From Acidobacteriota bacterium (GTDB lineage: Bacteria; Acidobacteriota; Terriglobia; UBA7540), in the NCBI GenBank assembly GCA_021827245.1, contig JAKAWN010000206.1:1-11448 (forward strand): a DNA stretch of 11,448 nt, read 5' to 3'. The notes under the pieces are model-generated. The model was not told the DNA's origin. It worked only from the letters and a program-made list of their open reading frames with translations, and did no database searches. Shown one piece after another: positions 1 to 5,508 of the stretch. The position numbers and the translations under genes are program-made. How positions within the stretch are numbered: position 1 is the stretch's first letter; each line of letters begins with the position of its first letter.

Positions 1-326
1 GATCTGGAAATGAATAATCCCAGCCCTGCAGGACCTGGCTTGGGGTGTTGGAGATATGCCTGATATTCCTTAGGGGTAAAGTAGGTGTTGTAAGGATCGA
101 GCGCTTCCAGTAGCCCTCGGATGGCACCTTTCGTGACGCTCCTCAAATTTGGCTGCGTCACGTACTCCTGCTGGATTCTGGAAAGAACCTGGCTGTAAAC
201 CCCCAGGTCACGGTACGATTTTGCATCCTGATCGGTGCTGCTTCTGCCAAGCACCGCGCCGACAATCACGAAGAAAACCAGCAGGGAGGAAATTGTTATT
301 ACAAGCAGGCGGACACGCTTCGTCAT
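1..326 (-). CDS. S41-family C-terminal processing peptidase, N-terminal part (cut by window edge)
   Basis: Partial gene: the ATG is at 326 and the frame runs off the left edge after 108 residues. Residues 1-28 form a basic start (MTKRVR) followed by a hydrophobic segment, so a signal anchor or signal peptide sends the protein to the periplasmic side. Residues about 38-85 match the N-terminal helical region of carboxy-terminal processing proteases: a 'Y..VLSRIQQEYV' helix, then 'GAIRGLLEALDPYNTYF'. The segment at about 100-106 (AGLGLF) looks like the start of the PDZ domain. The Ser/Lys catalytic domain lies outside the window and cannot be checked. Family members cleave near the C-terminus of exported proteins. 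On the minus strand GGAG and AAGG motifs lie 7-15 bases before the ATG, and an extended -10 motif lies about 55 bp upstream. The family call is fairly safe; the exact subfamily (CtpA or Prc type) is not. Confidence 0.85.
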   Translation of the reverse strand, partial: MTKRVRLLVITISSLLVFFVIVGAVLGRSSTDQDAKSYRDLGVYSQVLSRIQQEYVTQPNLRSVTKGAIRGLLEALDPYNTYFTPKEYQAYLQHPKPGPAGLGLFISR

Positions 327-378
327 TCGAAATCCTTACTCCTTCGGTAGGCACCCCTTTATGGATCCCTGATTACAC

Positions 379-387
379 ACTATAGCA
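379..387 (-). promoter_or_regulatory. Candidate extended -10 promoter for the S41 peptidase
   Basis: Read on the minus strand this is TGC-TATAGT, a TGn extended -10 with five of six matches to TATAAT. It would start transcription about 45 bases before the peptidase ATG. No good -35 hexamer is seen at normal spacing, as expected for an extended -10 promoter. Prediction only. Confidence 0.4.
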
Positions 388-481
388 CACCTCCCCGCTT
401 CAATGTATGAGCATCCAGGCTCTTGTCTAAGAGGCCTTTGTTCAAGTGGCTCGAGCCAACATCCCAAGGTCGGTTGATTTC

Positions 482-505
482 CCATGGAGAAACCATTTCT
501 CCTGG
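482..505. repeat. Inverted repeat in the divergent region (operator or hairpin)
   Basis: The core is a perfect 7-bp inverted repeat, GGAGAAA at 486-492 and TTTCTCC at 496-502, separated by CCA. CCA at 482-484 can add three more pairs with TGG at 503-505 if one T (485) is bulged. It lies about 40 bp upstream of the -35 element for the beta-helix gene and about 95 bp upstream of the peptidase -10, so it is well placed as a binding site acting on one or both divergent promoters. No U-run follows on either strand, so a terminator is unlikely. The rest of 327-645 shows no credible gene. Confidence 0.5.
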
Positions 506-544
506 CGCATGCCTCACCGCCGTAGGTCCCGCGCCTTTTTGTTG

Positions 545-573
545 GTGACAACTCCTACGCTTCGCAATATGAT
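545..573 (+). promoter_or_regulatory. Candidate sigma-70 promoter for the beta-helix protein gene
   Basis: GTGACA at 545-550 (five of six to TTGACA), a 17-bp spacer, and TATGAT at 568-573 (five of six to TATAAT). Transcription would start near 580, leaving a leader of about 65 bases before the GTG at 646. Confidence 0.55.
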
Positions 574-645
574 TTCACCCGCAAGCGCTGCCAATGCGCA
601 ACTGCCTCAACCTGCCGGCAGTCAACTGGCACAGGAGGGTGTTCC

Positions 646-1818
646 GTGAAAAGAATAGAAGGTTTCAAGTTGAGTCGCAGAAATCTTGCGATGGGCGCTT
701 TGGCCGGAGGAGCTTCGCTCGCGCTTGGAATAGCTACCGGAGGGCAGGGCGAACCGAGCGCAGTGGGCGGGTTGCTCGATGTCCGTCATTTCGGGGCGAA
801 GGGTGACGGGCGAAGTACTAATACCAAGGCCATTCAGAGTGCCGTTGATGCCGCAGCCCGCAGGAAAGGCTCGGTATTTTTCCCTCCGGGACTCTATCTC
901 AGCGGAGAAATTCAACTGCGGGCAAACGTGGCGCTGGTCGGTGTACCCTCCTGGGATTACCATATGCCTGGCTGCACGGCTCTCAGGCTGATTGATCCCG
1001 ATGCTTCCTGCCTCTTGAACATCACCGGGGCCTCGGGCGTAACCATCGATGGTCTCGGACTCGATGGGAACAATCTGGGAAAGCAGGTGCACGGAATTTT
1101 CCTGAACAAGCCAGACTACGGGTCGCATGAAGATGCCTTCCGCATTGAACGATGCCAGGTAGCCAGATTTACCGGTGACGGTGTCAGTCTGAAGCGTGCC
1201 TGGTGTTTTTCGATCCGGCATTCCATGCTGGCTTACAATCACGGTGATGGCCTCCGGCTTCGGGGCTGGGACGGCTTCCTGATTGATAACTGGTTTTCCG
1301 GAAATCAGGGATGCGGCTTTGGCGCGCACGAGGAAAATGCTTCCGTCACCATGACCGCCAACCGCATTGAGTGGAACCGCGGCGAGAATATCCTGATCGC
1401 AGGTGGAAACGGCTATAACATCACCGGTAACTTTCTGGACCGCGCAGGAACCGCCGGCATTGCTCTACTGGCCAGGGACCGGACGCCGTGCTCGGAAATG
1501 ACGCTCACCGGAAACTATATCCGCCGTAGCGGCAAGTTCGCGGGCCCCGGCACTTATGGCTCCAGCCAGATTCGAATGGACGGAGCGGAAGGAATCACCT
1601 GCGTGGGCAACAGCCTTCGCGTGGGGCAAGACGATGGCGGCCATGGCGTGTGGTCGCCATCTTACGGGATCGTCTACAAGAACACTACCGTCTGCGCCAT
1701 TACCAATAACGTGCTGCACGAGGGCGCGATTAAGGAACTGATTGTTGACCTGGGCGGGCGCGGCGAAGGCGTGGTGGTAAAAGACAACCCCGGAAGCCTG
1801 TTTGCGCGGGGGAATTAG
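646..1818 (+). CDS. Tat-exported pectate-lyase-superfamily right-handed beta-helix protein
   Basis: 390 residues starting at GTG; an AGGAGGG ribosome site ends 6 bases before it, and the next in-frame ATG would lose the export signal. Residues 9-33 form a twin-arginine signal (SRRNLA, then a small-residue hydrophobic stretch), so the folded protein is expected outside the cytoplasm. Residues 45-92 match the opening of the Pectate_lyase_3 / rhamnogalacturonase-B family (DVRHFGAKGDG, then N.KAIQSAVDAA, then VFFPPGLYLSG). The rest is a run of short strand repeats with Asn/Gly turns (ITGAS, MTANRIEWN, ITGNFLD, LTGNYI, ITNNVLH) typical of a parallel beta-helix. Family members act on or bind acidic polysaccharides as lyases, hydrolases or epimerases; no diagnostic catalytic set is evident, so substrate and reaction stay open. 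It appears to be a single-gene unit. Confidence 0.82.
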   Translation: MKRIEGFKLSRRNLAMGALAGGASLALGIATGGQGEPSAVGGLLDVRHFGAKGDGRSTNTKAIQSAVDAAARRKGSVFFPPGLYLSGEIQLRANVALVGVPSWDYHMPGCTALRLIDPDASCLLNITGASGVTIDGLGLDGNNLGKQVHGIFLNKPDYGSHEDAFRIERCQVARFTGDGVSLKRAWCFSIRHSMLAYNHGDGLRLRGWDGFLIDNWFSGNQGCGFGAHEENASVTMTANRIEWNRGENILIAGGNGYNITGNFLDRAGTAGIALLARDRTPCSEMTLTGNYIRRSGKFAGPGTYGSSQIRMDGAEGITCVGNSLRVGQDDGGHGVWSPSYGIVYKNTTVCAITNNVLHEGAIKELIVDLGGRGEGVVVKDNPGSLFARGN

Positions 1819-1927
1819 CCTGATCCCTGCTGAATCGCCAAAACGCGCTGCAGGCGTGCCATTCGGCCCTTCCGGTACGTTCAGGGCAATGCCCGCGCAG
1901 TGCTTTTCTATTCTTGAAAAGATCGAG

Positions 1928-1974
1928 GGCGGGCAGCGCGGGTGATTGTAGGGCGCCTTCTCCGCTTGCCCGCC
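1928..1974. repeat. Long GC-rich hairpin downstream of the beta-helix gene
   Basis: GGCGGGCAGCG at 1928-1938 pairs with CGCTTGCCCGCC at 1963-1974, giving 11 base pairs with one bulged base and a 24-base loop. It lies 110 bp after the stop of the beta-helix gene, inside the 389-bp non-coding stretch 1819-2207. No U-run follows on either strand, so it is not a classical intrinsic terminator. It could mark the transcript 3' end, stabilise the mRNA, or bind a protein. The rest of the stretch holds a weak small open frame (2064-2114), an AT-rich dyad at 1990-2004 and the palindromes at 2153-2174. Confidence 0.5.
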
Positions 1975-2063
1975 GCTTATACCCCTCATCAATTTTATGA
2001 ATTGGACGCCCAGGCGCCGACCGGGCAAGATGCAGGTGTGGCTTTGGTTGCCAGCAGGAGATC

Positions 2064-2114
2064 ATGAACATGCAAAACAGCACTCAATATTCCGGTCACG
2101 TCAATTTAACCTGA
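2064..2114 (+). CDS. Possible 16-residue small open frame upstream of the HAD gene
   Basis: An AGGAG motif at 2056-2060 precedes two ATGs (2064 and 2070). The frame reads MNMQNSTQYSGHVNLT and then stops. It is about 90 bp upstream of the HAD phosphatase. The second ATG has better spacing (9 bases) than the first (3 bases). No recognisable function; listed because the ribosome site is good. It may be chance. Confidence 0.15.
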   Translation: MNMQNSTQYSGHVNLT

Positions 2115-2152
2115 AATTAACTCCACCGTAATAGTCGTCTCCCACACTGAAG

Positions 2153-2174
2153 GGTTAACCAGTTCCCGAACTGG
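2153..2174. promoter_or_regulatory. Two overlapping palindromes before the HAD gene (operator candidate)
   Basis: GGTTAACC (2153-2160) is a perfect 8-bp palindrome. It overlaps by two bases a perfect 16-bp palindrome at 2159-2174: CCAGTTC, CC, GAACTGG. The pair ends 33 bp before the HAD start codon. A two-base centre is too short for an unstrained RNA hairpin, though a 6-bp stem with a CCCG loop is possible. A dimeric regulator site is the simpler reading. It contains GTTC-CC-GAAC, which is not the known GAAC-N4-GTTC Gram-positive LexA box. Confidence 0.45.
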
Positions 2175-2207
2175 CGCATCCTAGCCAAGGTAGAAAGGAA
2201 GGAGCTT

Positions 2208-3047
2208 ATGCGAAACCAAGCGCGGTTCTTAAAGCGCTATCTGGTGGCCAGCGATTTCGACCAAACGCTCAGCTTCCATGATTCCGGGTTCGTCCTGAGC
2301 GAAATGGTCGGCATTCCCGGCAAAGAGTTTGAACGTAAAACCGCCATTCTCTCGGTGCAGAATTTCGTCCAGCAGGGTGCCGAACTTTCTTACCTTTTGC
2401 TCCACGACCCCGACCTGCACGCACGCGTTCACAAGGAGGACCTGATCCGGGCAGGCAAAAATATCCGCCTGAAGCGAAACATCCGGCAGTTGCGCGATCT
2501 TCTGGCAGCAGCCATTGAGGGCTATACATTTGAATTTCATGTGCTTTCCGCCGCTCCCGAGGAAGTTGTGGCATCGGCGCTCGAAGGCGTGATTGCTTCG
2601 GACCACATCCACGGAACCCAGTTGCGCTATGACCGCTCCGGCCGCGTCGAGGGGATCATACGCGTCAATGCCGGCTACGGAAAGGTCACCACGCTCGATG
2701 ATCTCCAGGCCCTGCTCGAGATCGGCGCCGATCGGATCATCTATGTGGGCGACGGCAGTTCCGACATCCACGTCATGCTTCACGTCAACCAGCGCGAAGG
2801 TTTCACCGTCGCAGTGTCCGAATCCCGCAACATCACCCAGATCGCCAGGAGAACCGTCCTCGGTGTCGACGCCTTGAGCGTGCTGGTGCCTGTTCTGCAA
2901 GACATCGCCGGCTGGAACCGGCCGCGAATCCGCAGCTTCTTCGAGGAACAAGGCCTCCTCATCCAAGGATGGGACAAGGTCCAGGCCGACTGGCTCACCT
3001 TTCGCTCCTCAACAGACTCCGACAACCCAGCCCCTGCAGAATATTGA
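2208..3047 (+). CDS. HAD-superfamily phosphatase (phosphoserine phosphatase / MtnX-like)
   Basis: 279 residues from ATG; a purine-rich ribosome site (AAAGGAAGGAG) covers 2194-2204. All four HAD motifs are visible. Motif I is DFDQT at 16-20, with D16 as expected nucleophile and D18 as acid/base. Motif II is S114 in HVLSAAP. Motif III is K159 in GYGK. Motif IV is GDGSSD at 181-186, with D182 and D186 for Mg. The helical insert between motifs I and II (about 24-105) is the C1-type cap seen in the SerB/MtnX group. No signal peptide, so cytoplasmic. The enzyme should hydrolyse a phosphate monoester, but the substrate cannot be read from sequence. Residues about 225-279 form an extension beyond the catalytic core, rich in charged and aromatic residues. 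There is no co-directional partner; lexA follows 383 bp later with its own promoter. Confidence 0.85.
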   Translation: MRNQARFLKRYLVASDFDQTLSFHDSGFVLSEMVGIPGKEFERKTAILSVQNFVQQGAELSYLLLHDPDLHARVHKEDLIRAGKNIRLKRNIRQLRDLLAAAIEGYTFEFHVLSAAPEEVVASALEGVIASDHIHGTQLRYDRSGRVEGIIRVNAGYGKVTTLDDLQALLEIGADRIIYVGDGSSDIHVMLHVNQREGFTVAVSESRNITQIARRTVLGVDALSVLVPVLQDIAGWNRPRIRSFFEEQGLLIQGWDKVQADWLTFRSSTDSDNPAPAEY

Positions 3048-3346
3048 GACTTTGCCCGCAATCCGAAAAAATCCTGGTTTCGACTCTTGATGGTCTCCGG
3101 TCTTCGCTTTTCAGTCTTGCCTGCGCGCTTTTCTGTGGGCGGCCCGCATTGCCATTCAGTTCATGGGCGGCTTGCGCAATCAGCAGGGCCGTCGACCTTC
3201 GCCTTCTTCCCCTCCGAGTTACTCCGTGGCTGAATCGTGTTCCACCATCTGGGCCCCGTGGATCTGCCAGCCTTTGGATGGCACATCAACAACGGGCTGC
3301 AAGGCAGACTCTCGGCGTGAAGAAAGAAGAAACTGCGGATTTCCAC

Positions 3347-3376
3347 TTGATAATTCGCTTTTTATTCGCCTATAAT
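3347..3376 (+). promoter_or_regulatory. lexA promoter, sigma-70 type
   Basis: TTGATA at 3347-3352, an 18-bp spacer and a perfect TATAAT at 3371-3376. The start would be near 3383, giving a leader of about 48 bases before the lexA ATG. The upstream stretch 3048-3346 shows no gene or clear signal. The lexA frame stays open upstream to 2969, but the promoter and ribosome site argue that this is not translated as one protein. Confidence 0.75.
3353..3369 (+). promoter_or_regulatory. Direct repeat in the lexA promoter spacer, candidate LexA operator
   Basis: ATTCGC at 3353-3358 and again at 3364-3369, an exact 6-mer direct repeat with an 11-bp period (one helical turn). It lies between the -35 and -10, where a bound repressor would block polymerase. 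Read as ATTC-N7-ATTC it has the geometry of the alphaproteobacterial SOS box GTTC-N7-GTTC. LexA commonly represses its own gene, which supports the reading; binding itself is inferred. Confidence 0.5.
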
Positions 3377-3392
3377 AGCGCTGACGGTAGAC

Positions 3393-3424
3393 CGGATGGT
3401 AGTGGTTCCATCCGCGAATGGAGG
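3393..3424 (+). promoter_or_regulatory. lexA leader hairpin with an alternative pairing near the ribosome site
   Basis: CGGATGG (3393-3399) pairs perfectly with CCATCCG (3408-3414) across an 8-base loop. The downstream arm can instead pair as TCCAT (3407-3411) with ATGGA (3418-3422), which would cover part of the ribosome site GGAGG (3420-3424). The two pairings exclude each other; the first is stronger and leaves the ribosome site free. Confidence 0.3.
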
Positions 3425-3430
3425 AATGCG

Positions 3431-4138
3431 ATGGCCCTGACGCGGCGGCAAAAACAGGTTCTGGATTTCCTGATCCATTTTATAAGCAGGCATGGCTATT
3501 CGCCGAGTTTCGAAGAGATGGCAGCCGGGCTCCATCTTTCTTCGCTGGCGACCGTGCACAAGCACCTGCAGGTTCTGGAAAGGAAAGGATTCATTCGGCG
3601 GCGGTATAACCAGAGCCGTTCAGTGGAAGTGGTTGCTATCCCCGGGTCAGTACCCTATAGCAAAGTTCTCACGCGTTCCGCGGCAGCTCAACGGGGCAAT
3701 GGTCACGCGCCGTCCGCTGAAGTCGCGGAAGACCGCGGCAACTTCCAGCCCTTGCCCAATCTTGAATTTCCGCTGCTTGGCCGCATTGCCGCAGGGCAGC
3801 CCGTAGAGGCAATCCCGCAGCCTGAGAATTTCTCTTTCGGCGACTTTGCCAGCCGCAAGGGCAAGATTTATGTTCTGCGCGTCAAGGGTGATTCCATGGT
3901 GGATGACCACATCTGTGATGGAGATTACATCCTAGTGGAAAACACCGAGACTGCGCAGAACGGCGAGATCGTGGTTGCGTTGATCGGCGGAACAGAGGCT
4001 ACGCTGAAGCGCTTTTTCCTCGAAGCTGGCGAGAAGGTAAGGCTGCAGCCCGCCAATGCCGAGATGGACCCCATCATTGTTCCCGCCGCCGACGTCAGAA
4101 TCCAGGGGCGCGTGATCGGCGTCCTGCGCAAGTATTGA
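3431..4138 (+). CDS. lexA: LexA repressor, SOS response
   Basis: 235 residues from ATG 3431; GGAGG ends 6 bases upstream. Residues 1-68 are the LexA winged helix-turn-helix (LTRRQKQVLDFL, then PSFEEMAAGL, then SSLATVHKHLQVLERKGFIRR). The recognition helix has the TVHxHL form of Gram-positive LexA rather than the E. coli form, while PSFEEM recalls alphaproteobacterial LexA. The C-terminal half is the S24 self-cleaving domain: cleavage pair A121-G122 in GRIAAG, nucleophile S155 in GDSM, general base K193 in ATLKRF. All key residues are intact, so RecA-stimulated autocleavage is expected. The inter-domain linker (about 69-111) is long and explains why the protein exceeds the roughly 200 residues usual for the family. 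It dimerises and represses DNA-damage genes in the cytoplasm. The gene ends 28 bp from the convergent cytochrome gene. Confidence 0.95.
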   Translation: MALTRRQKQVLDFLIHFISRHGYSPSFEEMAAGLHLSSLATVHKHLQVLERKGFIRRRYNQSRSVEVVAIPGSVPYSKVLTRSAAAQRGNGHAPSAEVAEDRGNFQPLPNLEFPLLGRIAAGQPVEAIPQPENFSFGDFASRKGKIYVLRVKGDSMVDDHICDGDYILVENTETAQNGEIVVALIGGTEATLKRFFLEAGEKVRLQPANAEMDPIIVPAADVRIQGRVIGVLRKY

Positions 4139-4166
4139 GACCGCGGGGGCCGCAGCTCTATCCCGC

Positions 4167-5345
4167 CTACATGGAGGGCCTGCTGCCTGGATGGTGCTGC
4201 ATTGCCGGGATCGCGAACTTTGAAGCGCTGATCGGCACGTTCTGCTTGATTTCAGCCACCTGAACTGTGCTCCTTCCCTCCGGCCGCGAGACCGTCCATT
4301 CGTAAGGCAGCTTGACTCCGTCCAACTCGCGATAGTCGGAGTAGTCGGTCTGCTGCGGCAGCCGCCCGAGGGCTGTCTGGATAAAGTACACCGTCCGCAG
4401 CAGCAGTCCCGATTGCTTGCTGAAGTAGAGTTGCACGGGCGGCTTGCCCGGCCGGATGCCCAGCACCAGATAAGCTTCCTGTTCTCCCACTTTTTGAGGA
4501 GGTCGCTCACGCAGAGTGTTGAACTCTTGCTTAATGTTCAGTGGGAAATAGAAATCGGCTTCTAGGCGCGCCTGATCCAGTTCGCTGCCTTCCAGCACGT
4601 GCGGCGGCCGTGGCGCGCCAGCAGCCCAGCCCTCTTGGCCGTTGTATATAGTGACGGCCTGCCCTCGCGGAAACCTTGTTATCGAAGTCCGCATATCCGG
4701 CGCCTTGGCGTAAATTTCAATAGGCATCTGATGGCCGAATGCCGACACCGTGCCGGTAATCACGCGGCTCTTGATTTTCCGCAATGCCGCTTCCCCGCCC
4801 AACGACTGCACATATCTGGCAACGATGGCATCCGGCTGCGGAAGCGAGGCGAAGTTGACGTGCTGGCCGTGTTCTTCAAAGTGAGCGGGCCTGGCAGGAA
4901 TGCCCTGCGCTTCAGCCACCGCCGGCATTCCCGCCGGGTGCGGAGAGCCGTTGTGGCAGGTGTTGCACGTCACCACCTGATGCCCGTGGAAATCGGCCTT
5001 ATCGACGGCGAACATCATACGCATCATGCCCCGCGCCCGTCGCTTCGTCTTCTTGGTATCCCTGGCAAAGTGGTGTGCAACGTGGCAGAATTCGCAATGC
5101 ACGCCCAGTGAGGCCGAGATGAACTCCATGGTGGGGATCAACTCGTATGCGGGAATGTTCTTCAGAACCTTGATGTTCTTATAGACTTCAGCCGCCGTCT
5201 TGACTCGCGGTGTTTGAGCAGATTGCGCCACAGTCTTCGGCCCGGCCTGGGCAAGCGTTCGCTGCCGACCGGCACAAATCAACACTAATAGACCCAATGA
5301 AAGCCCCATCGCGGCGGCTGCCGCGCCTTTCCATCTCCGTTTCAT
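4167..5345 (-). CDS. Exported diheme c-type cytochrome with reaction-centre-type heme domain
   Basis: 392 residues. The N-terminus has basic residues, then a hydrophobic run (12-26) and a likely signal-peptidase site near LAQA at 31-34, so it is periplasmic. Residues 50-135 contain two heme-c sites, CEFCH (84-88) and CNTCH (127-131). The phrase PTMEFISASLGVHCEFCHV is cut short in the family model of the photosynthetic reaction centre cytochrome subunit (CytoC_RC), where four hemes are usual; here only two are present. Residues about 170-380 form a second, strand-rich domain (NGQEGWAAG, YSDYRELDGVKLPYEW) resembling the outer-membrane lipoprotein / LolA-like folds attached to such cytochromes in Acidobacteriota. 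It lies 163 bp downstream of the GMC flavoprotein on the same strand and may accept its electrons; that pairing is inferred. A modest AAGGGG motif precedes the ATG. Confidence 0.83.
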   Translation of the reverse strand: MKRRWKGAAAAAMGLSLGLLVLICAGRQRTLAQAGPKTVAQSAQTPRVKTAAEVYKNIKVLKNIPAYELIPTMEFISASLGVHCEFCHVAHHFARDTKKTKRRARGMMRMMFAVDKADFHGHQVVTCNTCHNGSPHPAGMPAVAEAQGIPARPAHFEEHGQHVNFASLPQPDAIVARYVQSLGGEAALRKIKSRVITGTVSAFGHQMPIEIYAKAPDMRTSITRFPRGQAVTIYNGQEGWAAGAPRPPHVLEGSELDQARLEADFYFPLNIKQEFNTLRERPPQKVGEQEAYLVLGIRPGKPPVQLYFSKQSGLLLRTVYFIQTALGRLPQQTDYSDYRELDGVKLPYEWTVSRPEGRSTVQVAEIKQNVPISASKFAIPAMQHHPGSRPSM

Positions 5346-5469
5346 GTGTGCCCCTTTCGTGTGGAAGCCGTCTCCTGCGCCCCACGCGGCGAAACGGCTG
5401 CATATCGTACCCTTAGACGCCGCTGCAGTACGTACAGTTACAAGGCCAAATGCGGCGTGTGAAATTTAT

Positions 5470-5502
5470 GAGGGCAGGGATCGTCGCCCACCGACCGCCC
5501 TC
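5470..5502 (-). terminator. Weak hairpin after the GMC gene, possible terminator or attenuator
   Basis: GAGGGC and GCCCTC form a 6-bp outer stem, with an inner GTCG/CGAC stem around a GTGGG loop. On the minus strand it begins 6 bases after the flavoprotein stop and is followed by the AT-rich ATAAATTT rather than a clean U-run. It may reduce read-through into the cytochrome gene. No clear separate promoter for the cytochrome was found between 5346 and 5469. Confidence 0.3.
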
Positions 5503-5508
5503 GCACCC

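Noticed and set aside
418..436. CTCTT/AAGAG hairpin followed by TTTG as terminator
   Set aside because: No gene lies upstream for it to terminate, and the stem is short with a bulge.
336..551. 71-residue Cys-containing minus-strand frame before the peptidase
   Set aside because: Starts with TTG directly abutting its only AGGAG, and it overlaps the promoter and dyad region.
622..1329. 235-residue minus-strand frame over the beta-helix gene
   Set aside because: Antisense to a gene with a Tat signal and family motifs; no ribosome site and no protein-like features.
1465..2083. Two minus-strand frames reaching into the 1819-2207 gap
   Set aside because: They mostly overlap the beta-helix gene, lack good ribosome sites and have no domain-like sequence.
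2969..3430. Upstream in-frame extension of lexA (154 extra residues)
   Set aside because: The lexA promoter, ribosome site and the normal family N-terminus all place the start at 3431; the extension has no domain features and overlaps the HAD gene.
4143..4166. GCGGG/CCCGC hairpin between lexA and the cytochrome gene as bidirectional terminator
   Set aside because: Only 5 bp with a 14-base loop and no U-run on either side; too weak to call.
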